A DNA stretch of 64,000 nucleotides, taken from positions 62,001 to 126,000 of the forward strand of contig CAVPDC010000015.1 of assembly GCA_963702595.1 (NCBI GenBank), read 5' to 3'. The stretch is from JALORV01 sp963702595 (GTDB taxonomy: Bacteria; Pseudomonadota; Gammaproteobacteria; Burkholderiales; Burkholderiaceae_F). The position numbers and the translations under genes were made by a program. Numbering within the stretch: the first letter of the stretch is position 1; each line of letters opens with the position of its first letter. The notes under the pieces are model-generated. The model was not told the DNA's origin and searched no databases. It worked only from the letters and a program-made list of their open reading frames with translations. This document shows, one piece after another, positions 1-7,734 of the stretch.

Positions 1-365
1 GGCGGTTGAAAGTCGACAAATTACAGCGGCAAGTAGGCGGCAAGAGCGACGGTTCGCCCAGCGCGTCAGCCAATGCGCAGGCTGCGGCGGCGGTTTGCGC
101 GCCCCTTGGCCACTGGCTTCCCTTGCGTCGAGTCTGCCCTCCAAGGGGATTGACGATTGCTGATACTCGAACCATTGCGATCTCCGAACGTCACCAGTCC
201 GCCCGAGTTGTGGCCGCGCACACGATGAAGCCCCCAAACCCAGCGCCCTTGCCTCGGGTGACCCTGCTCGGTCCGCCGGTCCTGCACTTCGATGTAACCA
301 GTCATCTTCACGCCATAGCGGCGCTATCAGCTGCTTACTCGGGTCGCATGCGGTGACCTGGAAAT
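1..365. other. left-edge region without a convincing gene
   Basis: I see no recognisable gene here. A minus-strand reading frame at 66-311 (81 codons, rich in Arg and Gly) and a plus-strand frame at 6-356 both exist, but neither has a recognisable motif, a clear ribosome-binding site or a convincing start. The plus-strand protein has the low-complexity Ala/Arg/Pro composition typical of chance frames in GC-rich DNA. A partial or decayed gene cannot be excluded. Confidence 0.4.
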
Positions 366-368
366 GAA

Positions 369-391
369 AGAGCCCGCACTCGGCGGGCTCT
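369..391 (-). terminator. stem-loop terminator after the PEP-CTERM gene
   Basis: A 9-bp GC-rich stem (AGAGCCCGC pairing with GCGGGCTCT) closes a 5-nt loop. On the minus strand it is followed by a T-rich stretch (TTTCATTT), and the plus strand also has CTCATTTT after it, so it may work in both directions. It lies about 25 bases downstream of the stop of the minus-strand PEP-CTERM gene. Confidence 0.7.
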
Positions 392-415
392 CTCATTTTC
401 AGCACCCCTGACGGG

Positions 416-1219
416 TCAGTGCAGTCTGCGGCGGCGAACGATGCCAAGTCCGGCAAGCGCGAGTCCGAGCAGTGCGATGGCAGCGGGCTCGGGAACGGTT
501 ACAGGGGGATCGACTATTTCCTGCTCGAATCCCGCATACCGGACGTTCTGCTGCGAGTTGTTGTAGAAGGCGAACTGACCGTTGGTGAACGTCGTGTCGT
601 TGATCGTGACGTCCCAGAGTGTCGTGGCGCCATCCTTGACCACGATATGGATTTCGCCCAGGGTCAGATTGAAGTCGAGATGGAAGTCGTACAGCCGGTT
701 GTCCACCCAGCCCTTGTCCGATCCATGGTTCTTGGCAAGGACGGTCATGTCGCCGAAGTCAACCTGGTTCTCCCAGAATTCCTCCAGCGAAAGGTCCGTC
801 AGGCCGTTACCGGTGGCTCCCTGGAATTTCTTGATCGTCATGCCCTCGGCCGCCGTTCGGCCAACGTATCCCTGCGTGCCCTGTTTCCAGTCGAACAGGT
901 AGAAGTTGCTCGAGTTCTGGTAGCCAAAGGCAAACCCCATGTAGTCGTCATCGCCACCAGTCTCGAGCACCTGCCAGGAGCCATCGATGGTGTAGCTCCC
1001 TTGGTTCAGGCCGTTCCTGAAGAACGACGGGTCCGCGTTGACGGTCTGCTGGACGGCCGTGTTCGTCGGCTCGAGCACCCAGTTTCCCGCCGGCTGGCCG
1101 CCCGGGAAATTCAGCGTCAGTGGCGACCAGGACGACAGATCGATCGGATCCGCAAAAGCGCCCGTTGACGCCGCCGCGAGCAGTCCGACCAGTGCCAGTT
1201 TCCGGAATTTGAGCTTCAT
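416..1219 (-). CDS. PEP-CTERM sorting domain protein with thrombospondin C-terminal-like domain
   Basis: This is a 267-aa exported protein. The N-terminus is a typical signal peptide (MKLKFRKLALVGLLAAAS, cleavage near AFA/D). The C-terminus carries the PEP-CTERM signal: VPEP, a hydrophobic helix, then an Arg-rich tail (RRRR). This signal is recognised by exosortase/EpsH systems that process surface or exopolysaccharide-associated proteins. The middle contains GDDDYMGFAFGYQ and NFYLFDWKQG, which resemble the thrombospondin C-terminal (lectin-like beta-sandwich, Ca-binding) fold also seen in other PEP-CTERM proteins. No exosortase gene lies in the window. It stands alone, followed by a terminator. 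The sorting signal is certain to the eye; the domain call is likely; the ligand is unknown. Confidence 0.88.
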   Translation of the reverse strand: MKLKFRKLALVGLLAAASTGAFADPIDLSSWSPLTLNFPGGQPAGNWVLEPTNTAVQQTVNADPSFFRNGLNQGSYTIDGSWQVLETGGDDDYMGFAFGYQNSSNFYLFDWKQGTQGYVGRTAAEGMTIKKFQGATGNGLTDLSLEEFWENQVDFGDMTVLAKNHGSDKGWVDNRLYDFHLDFNLTLGEIHIVVKDGATTLWDVTINDTTFTNGQFAFYNNSQQNVRYAGFEQEIVDPPVTVPEPAAIALLGLALAGLGIVRRRRLH

Positions 1220-1530
1220 GGGGCGGTGTCCTTTGGGGTGAATGTCGGATGCCTGACCTGGCGCCCGTCTTGACTTTGGAGCAAGTGCGCAAGAATCACG
1301 CCAGATTGGCGTTGCCGTTGCGAATCAACACCTTGCCGAGACCCCCCGCACCGAAGTACTTCGGACTGTAAAGGCGGGCGACGCCTGACACACTGCGCAG
1401 GTACGCGTTCGTACTGATCCCTTCGAGCTGTGCTGGCCCGTTGCGGCCACGCGCCGCAGCGGCGGAAACACTCCGGCGGCAGGGCATCCTCTGCCGCCCG
1501 TCGGCTGCACTTGACGCCGTCAGGCATGTC
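1220..1530. other. intergenic region between divergent PEP-CTERM gene and SPFH operon
   Basis: No coding region is visible. The stretch must hold the promoter of the minus-strand PEP-CTERM gene and the promoter of the plus-strand SPFH operon. Apart from the palindrome that follows it, I see no clear -10/-35 pair. Confidence 0.4.
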
Positions 1531-1554
1531 TATCAAAGTGATATCACTTTGATA
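1531..1554 (+). promoter_or_regulatory. perfect 24-bp palindromic operator before the SPFH operon
   Basis: The half-site TATCAAAGTGAT is followed directly by its exact reverse complement, giving a 24-bp palindrome without spacer or mismatch. It runs straight into the Shine-Dalgarno AGGAGG (1554-1559), which sits six bases before the ATG at 1566. The fourth gene of the operon encodes an Arc-type ribbon-helix-helix protein. Such proteins bind palindromes as dimers or tetramers, so autoregulation at this site is the simplest reading. That link is inference. Confidence 0.8.
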
Positions 1555-1565
1555 GGAGGCGCCTC

Positions 1566-2450
1566 ATGCAGCCGATGCCCCGAACGCAGGAAATCGAACG
1601 CTCGACCGCGAGCGGCTACCTATGGACCGCCATCGGCCTGGCGCTGATCGCCGGCGGGATCTTCTTCGTCGTCCGCCCGGCCGGCGTCATCGGACTGGCC
1701 GCAGGCGTGGTGCTGATAATTGTCGGCGGCTTTGTACTCGCGGGCCTGTACATGCTGCAGCCGAACGAGGCCGCGATCCTGCTGCTGTTCGGCGCGTACA
1801 CCGGCACCGACCGCACCGAAGGCCTGCGCTGGGCCAACCCGTTCTATCGCAAGCAGAAAATCAGCCTGCGCGTGCACAATCTGATGAGCGAGCGCCTGAA
1901 GGTCAATGACAAGCGCGGCAACCCGATCGAGATTGCCGCCGCCATCGTCTGGCGCGTGCGCAACACTGCGCAGGCCGTATTCGATGTCGAGGACTACGAC
2001 GAGTACGTGCGCGTACAGGCCGAAGCCGCGGTGCGACACCTGGCGTCGAGCTATGCCTACGACGAAGGCGAGAACGAGGGATCGGACGAACCGACGCTGC
2101 GCGCCAGCCAGGACCGCGTGACGCAGGCGCTGGTCCGTGAACTGGCAGACCGCCTCGACCAGGCGGGAATCGTGGTCGAGGACGCCAAGCTCACCCACCT
2201 CGCCTATGCGCCCGAAATCGCGCAGGTGATGCTGCGCCGGCAGCAGGCCGAGGCGATCATCGCGGCGCGCTCCAAGATCGTCCATGGCGCCGTCAGCATG
2301 GTCGAGATGGCGCTCAAGGGACTGTCGGAGCGCGACATCGTGCACCTCGATGACGAGCGACGCGCCGCGATGGTCAGCAACCTGCTGGTCGTTCTGTGCT
2401 CCGAAAGCGACGCACAGCCGGTGATCAATACCGGCACGCTGTACCAGTAG
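1566..2450 (+). CDS. SPFH/band 7 domain membrane protein
   Basis: This 294-aa protein has two hydrophobic segments near the N-terminus (about residues 18-38 and 42-62). A band 7/SPFH domain follows (LQPNEAAILLLFGAYTGTD, then a prohibitin-like alpha/beta region, about residues 63-230). SPFH proteins form large membrane-bound ring assemblies that organise membrane domains or regulate proteases. The start is set by a strong AGGAGG six bases upstream. It is the first gene of an operon with a tiny membrane protein, a PH-like membrane protein and an Arc-type repressor. The client or partner is unknown, and no NfeD or FtsH gene is adjacent. Confidence 0.9.
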   Translation: MQPMPRTQEIERSTASGYLWTAIGLALIAGGIFFVVRPAGVIGLAAGVVLIIVGGFVLAGLYMLQPNEAAILLLFGAYTGTDRTEGLRWANPFYRKQKISLRVHNLMSERLKVNDKRGNPIEIAAAIVWRVRNTAQAVFDVEDYDEYVRVQAEAAVRHLASSYAYDEGENEGSDEPTLRASQDRVTQALVRELADRLDQAGIVVEDAKLTHLAYAPEIAQVMLRRQQAEAIIAARSKIVHGAVSMVEMALKGLSERDIVHLDDERRAAMVSNLLVVLCSESDAQPVINTGTLYQ

Positions 2451-2483
2451 GCCGGGCGGGTCCCCCAACGATCGGCGTCCGTC

Positions 2484-2681
2484 GTGAATCCGGCCCTACT
2501 GCTGGTGGTACTGCTGGCCGGCACGGCGATGCTGCTGCTCGGCGTTCTTTCCGCCGTCTTCGGCTGGCTGCCGCTGATGCCGGCCATCGTTCTGGCCGGC
2601 GTCGGCGCGATCGTCGAAGCGATCTCCGCCGTAGCGTTCGCGCGCAGCCGCAGCCAACGGACTGCGGCGGGCCGCAAGTGA
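2484..2681 (+). CDS. small two-helix membrane protein of the SPFH operon
   Basis: A 65-aa protein starting with GTG. It has two hydrophobic helices (about residues 3-25 and 27-50) separated by a short Gly/Trp turn (FGWLP), then a basic tail rich in Arg, Ser and Lys that is probably cytoplasmic. It begins 33 bases after the SPFH gene and its stop overlaps a possible GTG start of the next gene. I recognise no named family. Its conserved-looking position between the SPFH and PH-like genes suggests a structural subunit of the same membrane complex (inference). Confidence 0.7.
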   Translation: MNPALLLVVLLAGTAMLLLGVLSAVFGWLPLMPAIVLAGVGAIVEAISAVAFARSRSQRTAAGRK

Positions 2682-2683
2682 CG

Positions 2684-3145
2684 ATGACCCGACCCGCCTA
2701 CCAGCAGACGCAGGCCGGCTGGCCGATGCGGCTTTCGTTCACCGCGCTCGCCCTGGGCCTGCTCGTCATGTGCGCTTTCCCGCCCTGGGGACCAGGAACC
2801 CGTTCGCAATGGGCCGTCCTCATCGGCGCGGCCGTGGCCCTGGCCGTGGGCTGGCTGTGTTCCTCCCTGACGATCCGCATCGACAACGATGCGCTGCGAC
2901 TTCACTTCGGCTTCGGCTGGCCCCGGAAGACCGTGCCGCTCGACGACATCGACGCGGTCGAGGTCACACGGACGACGTTCTGGGAGGGCTGGGGCGTGCA
3001 CCGCACGCGTCGCGGCTGGCTCTACAACGTGTCGGGCTACGACGCCGTGCTGCTCCGACGGCGCGACGGGTCGTCAATGCTCGTTGGCAGCGATGAACCG
3101 CGCCGGCTCAAGGCGGCGATCGAACGCGCACAGCGTCGGGCGTGA
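2684..3145 (+). CDS. PH-like domain membrane protein
   Basis: 153 aa from the ATG at 2684. A GTG at 2678, overlapping the previous stop in a GTGA arrangement, would add two residues and is equally possible. Two membrane helices (about residues 13-32 and 38-58) are followed by a bacterial PH-like domain: LTIRIDNDALRLHFGFGWP, a Val/Glu/Thr strand set, and a GWLYNVSGYDAV motif. Such domains usually lie on the cytoplasmic face of the membrane. It is third in the SPFH operon and its stop overlaps the start of the Arc-type gene. The ligand is unknown. Confidence 0.8.
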   Translation: MTRPAYQQTQAGWPMRLSFTALALGLLVMCAFPPWGPGTRSQWAVLIGAAVALAVGWLCSSLTIRIDNDALRLHFGFGWPRKTVPLDDIDAVEVTRTTFWEGWGVHRTRRGWLYNVSGYDAVLLRRRDGSSMLVGSDEPRRLKAAIERAQRRA

Positions 3146-3333
3146 CGATGGCAGTGCCAGACAAGAAGTCCTTCCTGCTTCGCATCGACCCGCAGCTCTG
3201 GGTCGAACTGGAACGCCTGGCTGCGACCGACCTGCGATCGGTCAATGCACAGATCGAGTTCCTGCTGCGCGAGTCGCTCGAACGGCGTGGCGTACGTGCA
3301 CGGGCCGCGCGGCCAAAGAGCGGGCGCCCCTGA
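3142..3333 (+). CDS. Arc-family ribbon-helix-helix DNA-binding protein
   Basis: A 63-aa protein from the GTG at 3142, which overlaps the preceding stop; an ATG at 3148 is the alternative. It contains one ribbon-helix-helix fold: the strand KKSFLLRIDPQLW for base contacts, a first helix (ELERLAATDLRS) and the typical Arc second helix (SVNAQIEFLLRESLERRG). The tail is basic. Arc-type proteins bind palindromic operators as paired dimers. The perfect palindrome at 1531-1554 is the obvious target, making this a probable autorepressor of the SPFH operon. The family call is strong; the target is inferred. Confidence 0.88.
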   Translation: MTMAVPDKKSFLLRIDPQLWVELERLAATDLRSVNAQIEFLLRESLERRGVRARAARPKSGRP

Positions 3334-3462
3334 GCCTGCTAGACCGCGCATGGGCAAAGGCGAAGACGCGAGGGCGAGAGCAAATCCTCCAGCACCGCCC
3401 GATGTTCGGCGTGGTGGTGCAGAGGCACCGGATCAGGTGGGCCGACCACGAGATCCGGTGGC

Positions 3463-3487
3463 CGGCGCCCCGTTAGCGCGGGCGCCG
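3463..3487. terminator. possible stem-loop between convergent genes
   Basis: CGGCGCCC (3463-3470) pairs exactly with GGGCGCCG (3480-3487) around a 9-nt loop. It lies between the end of the plus-strand SPFH operon and the stop of the minus-strand M3 peptidase gene. There is no T tract, so it is at best a weak or Rho-assisted terminator. Confidence 0.35.
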
Positions 3488-3496
3488 ATCTCCCGC

Positions 3497-5500
3497 TCAG
3501 CGCGTGCCGTTGATCTCCGCGTAGAACGCGTCGCTGTTCGGCTGGCGCCCCAGGAAGGCTTCGACCAGCGAATGCGGCATGCGCTGGCCGCCCGAAGCTA
3601 GGATCGACTGCCGGTAGCGCTGGCCGACCGTCGGGTTCATCAGCTTGCCATCGAATGCCGTCAGCATGTCGAGTGCAATCACCTGTGACCACATGTAGCC
3701 GTAGTACCCGGCCGCATAGCCGCTGAGCAGGTGGCCGAAGCCCGCCGGGAACATCGAGCCTTCGACAAAGCCGAGCGGGCCGGCGTTCTCGATGGCGATC
3801 CACGGTGGCATCGGCGCGCCGGGCCGGTTGGTGTGCAGCTGCATGTCGTACAGCGCGTACTCGCCCTGGCGCACGAAGAAATTGCCGCGGCCGAACTTGC
3901 GCGCGGCATCCAGCTGGGAGATCTGCTCCTTGCTGAGCCGTGGACAGGTCGGGCAGATCTGCGCGAACAGCGCCAGCGGCTCCTCGCGCCGCGCCCATTC
4001 CTCGAACATCTGCGACGGCGCTTCGACGAAGTCACGCTTCACTGAGGTGCCAGACTGGTCCACATAGCGCGTCTTCGACAACACGCCGTGCAGCACGTGG
4101 CCGTATTCGTGCAGCAGCGTCTCGAGTTCGTCGTGGTTCAGGCCCTTCGCATTGAGGTTGGCCACCAGCACCGAAACTGGCATGCGGTTCGCCAGTGTCG
4201 AAACGCCGCGCACCGGGAACGCAGCCGCATGGTTGTACTTGCCGTCGCGCGGGAAGAGATCCAGGTAGATGCCACCGACGAAGGCACCGCGCTTGCCGTC
4301 AGGCAGGCGCTCGTAGACGTCGTAATAGCGCACGTCGGCGTGCCAGCGCGGCACGTCGCGCGCGACGAACTCGACGCCGTAAAGGGTGCTGGCGAGTCGC
4401 ATCGCATACTGCACGCTGGCCTCGGTCGGGAAGTACGCACGCAGCGCTTCCTGGTCGATGCTGTAGCGCGCCTTGCGCACGCGTTCCTTCAGGTAATTGA
4501 CATCCCAGCGGTTGAGCTTCGTGTCGGCGACCGTAGTGCCGTCGAGCCTCGCCTTTTCCGCACGCAGTTCCTCCAATTCCTTCGCCTGCAGCGGAACCGC
4601 GGCGGCCTTGACCCGATCGAGGAACGCGTAGACCGCGGCCGGCGTCTGTGCCATGCGACGCTTCAGCGCATAGGTGGCGAAGTCCGGCTGCCCGTGCAAC
4701 TGCGCCAGTTCGAACCGCAGCTTGAGCGCCTGTTCGAGAATCTTGAGGTTCTGCTCGCCGCCTTCGCGGTTCTTCGCCATCCAGACGCGCCGGCGCGCAT
4801 CCGCATTGGTGGCAAGTTCGAGGAACGGCACGATCGTCGGGTAATCCATCCCAAGTACCAGGTTGCCCTTGTCATCGCGCTTGCGCGCGGTGATCCAGGC
4901 CTCGGGCATGCCGGCCGCCTCGGCGGGCGTGATGGTGACAGTGGTGCCGTCCTCGTTGATGTTCTTCTGGAACGCCAGCCCAAACCGCTCCAGTTCGTCG
5001 AGGATCTCCTTGGCGCGCTTGCGCTTCTCGGGCGGCAGCGTCGCGCCGCCGTCCTCGAACTTCTCGAACAGGTCCTGCTGATAGACGGTGTCGGTCAGAT
5101 CCTTCGGCTTGACGGCCTTGACCCGCCGGTACAGCTCGGCGCTCTGGTACAGCTCGGTCTCGAACGGCAGCACTTTCTCCAAACAAGCCTGCGCTGCATC
5201 CCGGGTGGTCTTGTCGGGCGCGACGCTTTGCAGCAGGTAGACCGGGTAGGCGAAGTCGGCGAAGCGGATCGCAAGGGCGTTCAGTTCCCCGAAGATGCTG
5301 CCGGCTTCCTTGCGCGCCTCCATCGCCTTCTGCTGCTTGCGCACGGCGGCGAGCTCGCCTTCGCAGCGCGCGGCGATCGTGGCGGCGTCGAAGACCGGGA
5401 TCAGCGGCCGCCCGGTCGGGGCGGCGGTGGCGGTCATCATCGGAGCCAGTGACGCGGCCAGCAGGATCGCCGCGGTCGCGCTTCGGTGCTTGAACTTCAT
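3497..5500 (-). CDS. M3 family zinc metallopeptidase (thimet oligopeptidase/Dcp-like), exported
   Basis: A 667-aa oligopeptidase of the M3 family, close to the usual length. The N-terminus is a signal peptide (MKFKHRSATAAILLAASLAP, cleavage near TATA/AP), so it probably works in the periplasm on short peptides. The zinc motif HEYGH lies at about residues 464-468, with the third ligand Glu at about 493 in the segment RDFVEAPSQ, as expected for M3. An all-helical N-terminal half precedes the catalytic domain. It stands alone on the minus strand. Substrate preference cannot be told from sequence. Confidence 0.94.
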   Translation of the reverse strand: MKFKHRSATAAILLAASLAPMMTATAAPTGRPLIPVFDAATIAARCEGELAAVRKQQKAMEARKEAGSIFGELNALAIRFADFAYPVYLLQSVAPDKTTRDAAQACLEKVLPFETELYQSAELYRRVKAVKPKDLTDTVYQQDLFEKFEDGGATLPPEKRKRAKEILDELERFGLAFQKNINEDGTTVTITPAEAAGMPEAWITARKRDDKGNLVLGMDYPTIVPFLELATNADARRRVWMAKNREGGEQNLKILEQALKLRFELAQLHGQPDFATYALKRRMAQTPAAVYAFLDRVKAAAVPLQAKELEELRAEKARLDGTTVADTKLNRWDVNYLKERVRKARYSIDQEALRAYFPTEASVQYAMRLASTLYGVEFVARDVPRWHADVRYYDVYERLPDGKRGAFVGGIYLDLFPRDGKYNHAAAFPVRGVSTLANRMPVSVLVANLNAKGLNHDELETLLHEYGHVLHGVLSKTRYVDQSGTSVKRDFVEAPSQMFEEWARREEPLALFAQICPTCPRLSKEQISQLDAARKFGRGNFFVRQGEYALYDMQLHTNRPGAPMPPWIAIENAGPLGFVEGSMFPAGFGHLLSGYAAGYYGYMWSQVIALDMLTAFDGKLMNPTVGQRYRQSILASGGQRMPHSLVEAFLGRQPNSDAFYAEINGTR

Positions 5501-5658
5501 GAGTCTTTTCCCGGAAATCAGCTGCTCCGCGCAGCGAAGGGCGCGAGCTTAAGGATTCCCGCCCGAGGCTGCCGGAGGGCTGCGACGGACTGCGCGGCGG
5601 CGCGACGAAACGCGTGTTTGCCGGACGAACTGGGTCGCCGCTGCGGGCGCGCCAGGTG

Positions 5659-6225
5659 CTAGGCCTCCGGGGCCGCGGCGTTCTTGCGCTGCTGCCACAG
5701 AACGTCGCTGCCGCCGGCGTGTCGGTTCAGCGTGCGCGCGAGCACGAACAGCAAATCGGACAGCCGATTCAGGTAGTGACGCGGCCCGACGTTGACAGTC
5801 TCCACCGCGCCGAGCGCGACGACGGCCCGCTCCGCGCGACGACAGACCGTGCGGCTGACATGCGCCAGCGCGGCGGCGCGTGACCCGCCCGGCAGGACGA
5901 ACTCCGCCAGCCGCGGCAGGCTGGCGTTGTAGTACGCGAGGCGGGTATCGAGTCGCGCCACCTGTACTTCCTGCACCATCGTATAGCCCGGGATGCAAAG
6001 CTCGCCGCCGAGGTCGAACAGATCATGCTGGATGTCGACGAGATCGCTGCGAACCTCGTCGGGCAGCGGCTCGGTCAACAGCACGCCCAACGTGGAGTTG
6101 AGTTCGTCGACGTCGCCCATCGCCGACACGCGCAGCGCATCCTTGCGCGTGCGCGTGCCGTCGCCGAGGCCGGTCGTGCCATCGTCGCCGGTGCGCGTCG
6201 CTATCGTTGTCAGCCGCTTGCCCAT
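5659..6225 (-). CDS. corrinoid adenosyltransferase, PduO type
   Basis: An ATP:cob(I)alamin adenosyltransferase of 188 aa, the standard length for the PduO family. It transfers the adenosyl group of ATP to reduced cobalamin to make coenzyme B12. The N-terminal ATP-binding loop TRTGDDGTTGLGDG is intact. The conserved helix SRTVCRRAERAVVAL and the late segment NRLSDLLFVLAR are also present. It is divergent from the flavoprotein gene at 6282 with a gap of only 56 bases, so the two probably share a promoter region. No B12-dependent mutase is in the window. Confidence 0.93.
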   Translation of the reverse strand: MGKRLTTIATRTGDDGTTGLGDGTRTRKDALRVSAMGDVDELNSTLGVLLTEPLPDEVRSDLVDIQHDLFDLGGELCIPGYTMVQEVQVARLDTRLAYYNASLPRLAEFVLPGGSRAAALAHVSRTVCRRAERAVVALGAVETVNVGPRHYLNRLSDLLFVLARTLNRHAGGSDVLWQQRKNAAAPEA

Positions 6226-6281
6226 CTGCCTGTGCCCCCCTCGGTGTATGGTGAGGCCGTGAACCTGATCGGACCCGGATT

Positions 6282-7679
6282 ATGAACGCGCCCGCATCCC
6301 ACGCCCCGCTTCCCCCCACGCTCATCCATGCCTTGTCGGAACGCTTCGGCGCGCGCTTTTCGACCGCGGCCGCGGTACGCGAACACCATGGCCGCGATGA
6401 GTCTCCCTACGCGCCGATGCCGCCGGACGCGGTGGTGTTCGCCGAATCGACTGACGACGTGTCCGCCGTCGTTGTCCTTGCCGCGGCTCATCGCGTGCCG
6501 GTGATCCCCTACGGTGTCGGCTCGTCGATCGAGGGGCACCTGCTGGCCGTGCACGGCGGCATCTCGATCGACCTGAGCCCCATGAATGCCGTGCTCGCCG
6601 TCAATGCCGAGGACCTGACCGTCACGGCCCAGGCAGGCATCACGCGCAAGCAGTTGAATGCCGCGGTCAAGGACACGGGCCTGTTCTTCCCGATCGATCC
6701 CGGCGCGGACGCGACGATCGGCGGCATGGCGGCCACGCGCGCGTCCGGAACCAACGCGGTGCGCTACGGCACGATGCGCGAAAACGTCCTGGCGCTGACC
6801 GTCGTCACGGCTGAAGGCAAGGTGATCCGCACCGCGCGCCGCGCCAAGAAGAGCTCGGCGGGCTATGACCTGACGCGCATTTTCGTCGGCAGCGAGGGCA
6901 CGCTGGGCATCATCACCGAGGTCACGCTGAAGCTCTATCCGCAGCCCGAGGCGATCTCGGCGGCGACCTGTTCGTTCCCGAGCGTCGACGCAGCCGTGCA
7001 GACGACGATTGCGACGATCCAGCTCGGCGTGCCGATCGCGCGCTGCGAGCTGCTGGATGCGCTGACCGTGAAAGCGGTCAACGCGCGCGACAGGCTCGGA
7101 CTGCCCGAGCTGCCGCTGCTGCTGTTCGAGTTCCATGGCTCGCCGGCCAGCGTCGAGGAACAGGCGAAAACGGTGCAGGAGATTGCCGCCGAACACGGCG
7201 GCCAGGGCTTCCAGTGGGCGACCAAGCCGGAAGACCGGACGCGCCTGTGGGAGGCGCGGCACAACGCCTATTTTGCCTGCCTGCAGCTGAAGCCCGGCTG
7301 CCGCAGCTTCACGACCGATGTCTGCGTGCCCATCTCACGGCTCGCCGAGTGCATCACCGAAACCATCGCCGACACCGAGGCGAGCTTCCTGCCGGCACCG
7401 ATCCTCGGCCACGTCGGCGACGGCAACTTCCATTGCGCGATTCTCGCCAATGCCGACGATCCGCGCGAGGTTGAGGAGGCCGAGCGTCTGAACACGCGCA
7501 TTGTCGAGCGCGCGATCGCGATGGACGGCACCTGCACCGGAGAGCATGGCGTCGGCATGCACAAGATGGGCTTTCTACGCGCTGAGCACGGTGACGATGC
7601 GCTCGACCTCATGGTGCGGCTCAAACGCGCCTTCGATCCGCTGAACATCCTCAATCCCGGCAAGATCGTGCGGGTCTAG
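6282..7679 (+). CDS. FAD-linked oxidoreductase (D-lactate/2-hydroxyacid dehydrogenase type)
   Basis: A 465-aa flavoprotein of the GlcD/Dld family. The N-terminal half is the PCMH-type FAD-binding domain (PVIPYGVGSSIEGH, DLTVTAQAGITRKQLN, GGMAATRASGTNAVRYG). The C-terminal half is the FAD-oxidase C domain ending in TGEHGVGMHKMGFL and LNILNPGKIV. It lacks iron-sulphur motifs, so it should pass electrons to a cytochrome or the quinone pool, as D-lactate dehydrogenases do. It is a paralogue of glcD at 20488 but is a single gene without glcEF partners. The exact substrate is uncertain (D-lactate most likely). Confidence 0.88.
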   Translation: MNAPASHAPLPPTLIHALSERFGARFSTAAAVREHHGRDESPYAPMPPDAVVFAESTDDVSAVVVLAAAHRVPVIPYGVGSSIEGHLLAVHGGISIDLSPMNAVLAVNAEDLTVTAQAGITRKQLNAAVKDTGLFFPIDPGADATIGGMAATRASGTNAVRYGTMRENVLALTVVTAEGKVIRTARRAKKSSAGYDLTRIFVGSEGTLGIITEVTLKLYPQPEAISAATCSFPSVDAAVQTTIATIQLGVPIARCELLDALTVKAVNARDRLGLPELPLLLFEFHGSPASVEEQAKTVQEIAAEHGGQGFQWATKPEDRTRLWEARHNAYFACLQLKPGCRSFTTDVCVPISRLAECITETIADTEASFLPAPILGHVGDGNFHCAILANADDPREVEEAERLNTRIVERAIAMDGTCTGEHGVGMHKMGFLRAEHGDDALDLMVRLKRAFDPLNILNPGKIVRV

Positions 7680-7734
7680 CCCGCTACGCGCGTGCGGCCA
7701 CTGCGGGTGCAAGGGGGTGGACAACGCGCGCTGC

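Noticed and set aside
4088..5452. Long open frame on the plus strand opposite the M3 peptidase (454 codons)
   Set aside because: It is the antisense shadow of a conserved peptidase gene; its product is an Arg/Leu/Val-rich chain without motifs.
6282..7679. Calling the first flavoprotein a second glcD
   Set aside because: It lacks glcE and glcF partners and is closer to single-subunit D-lactate dehydrogenases in layout; substrate left open.
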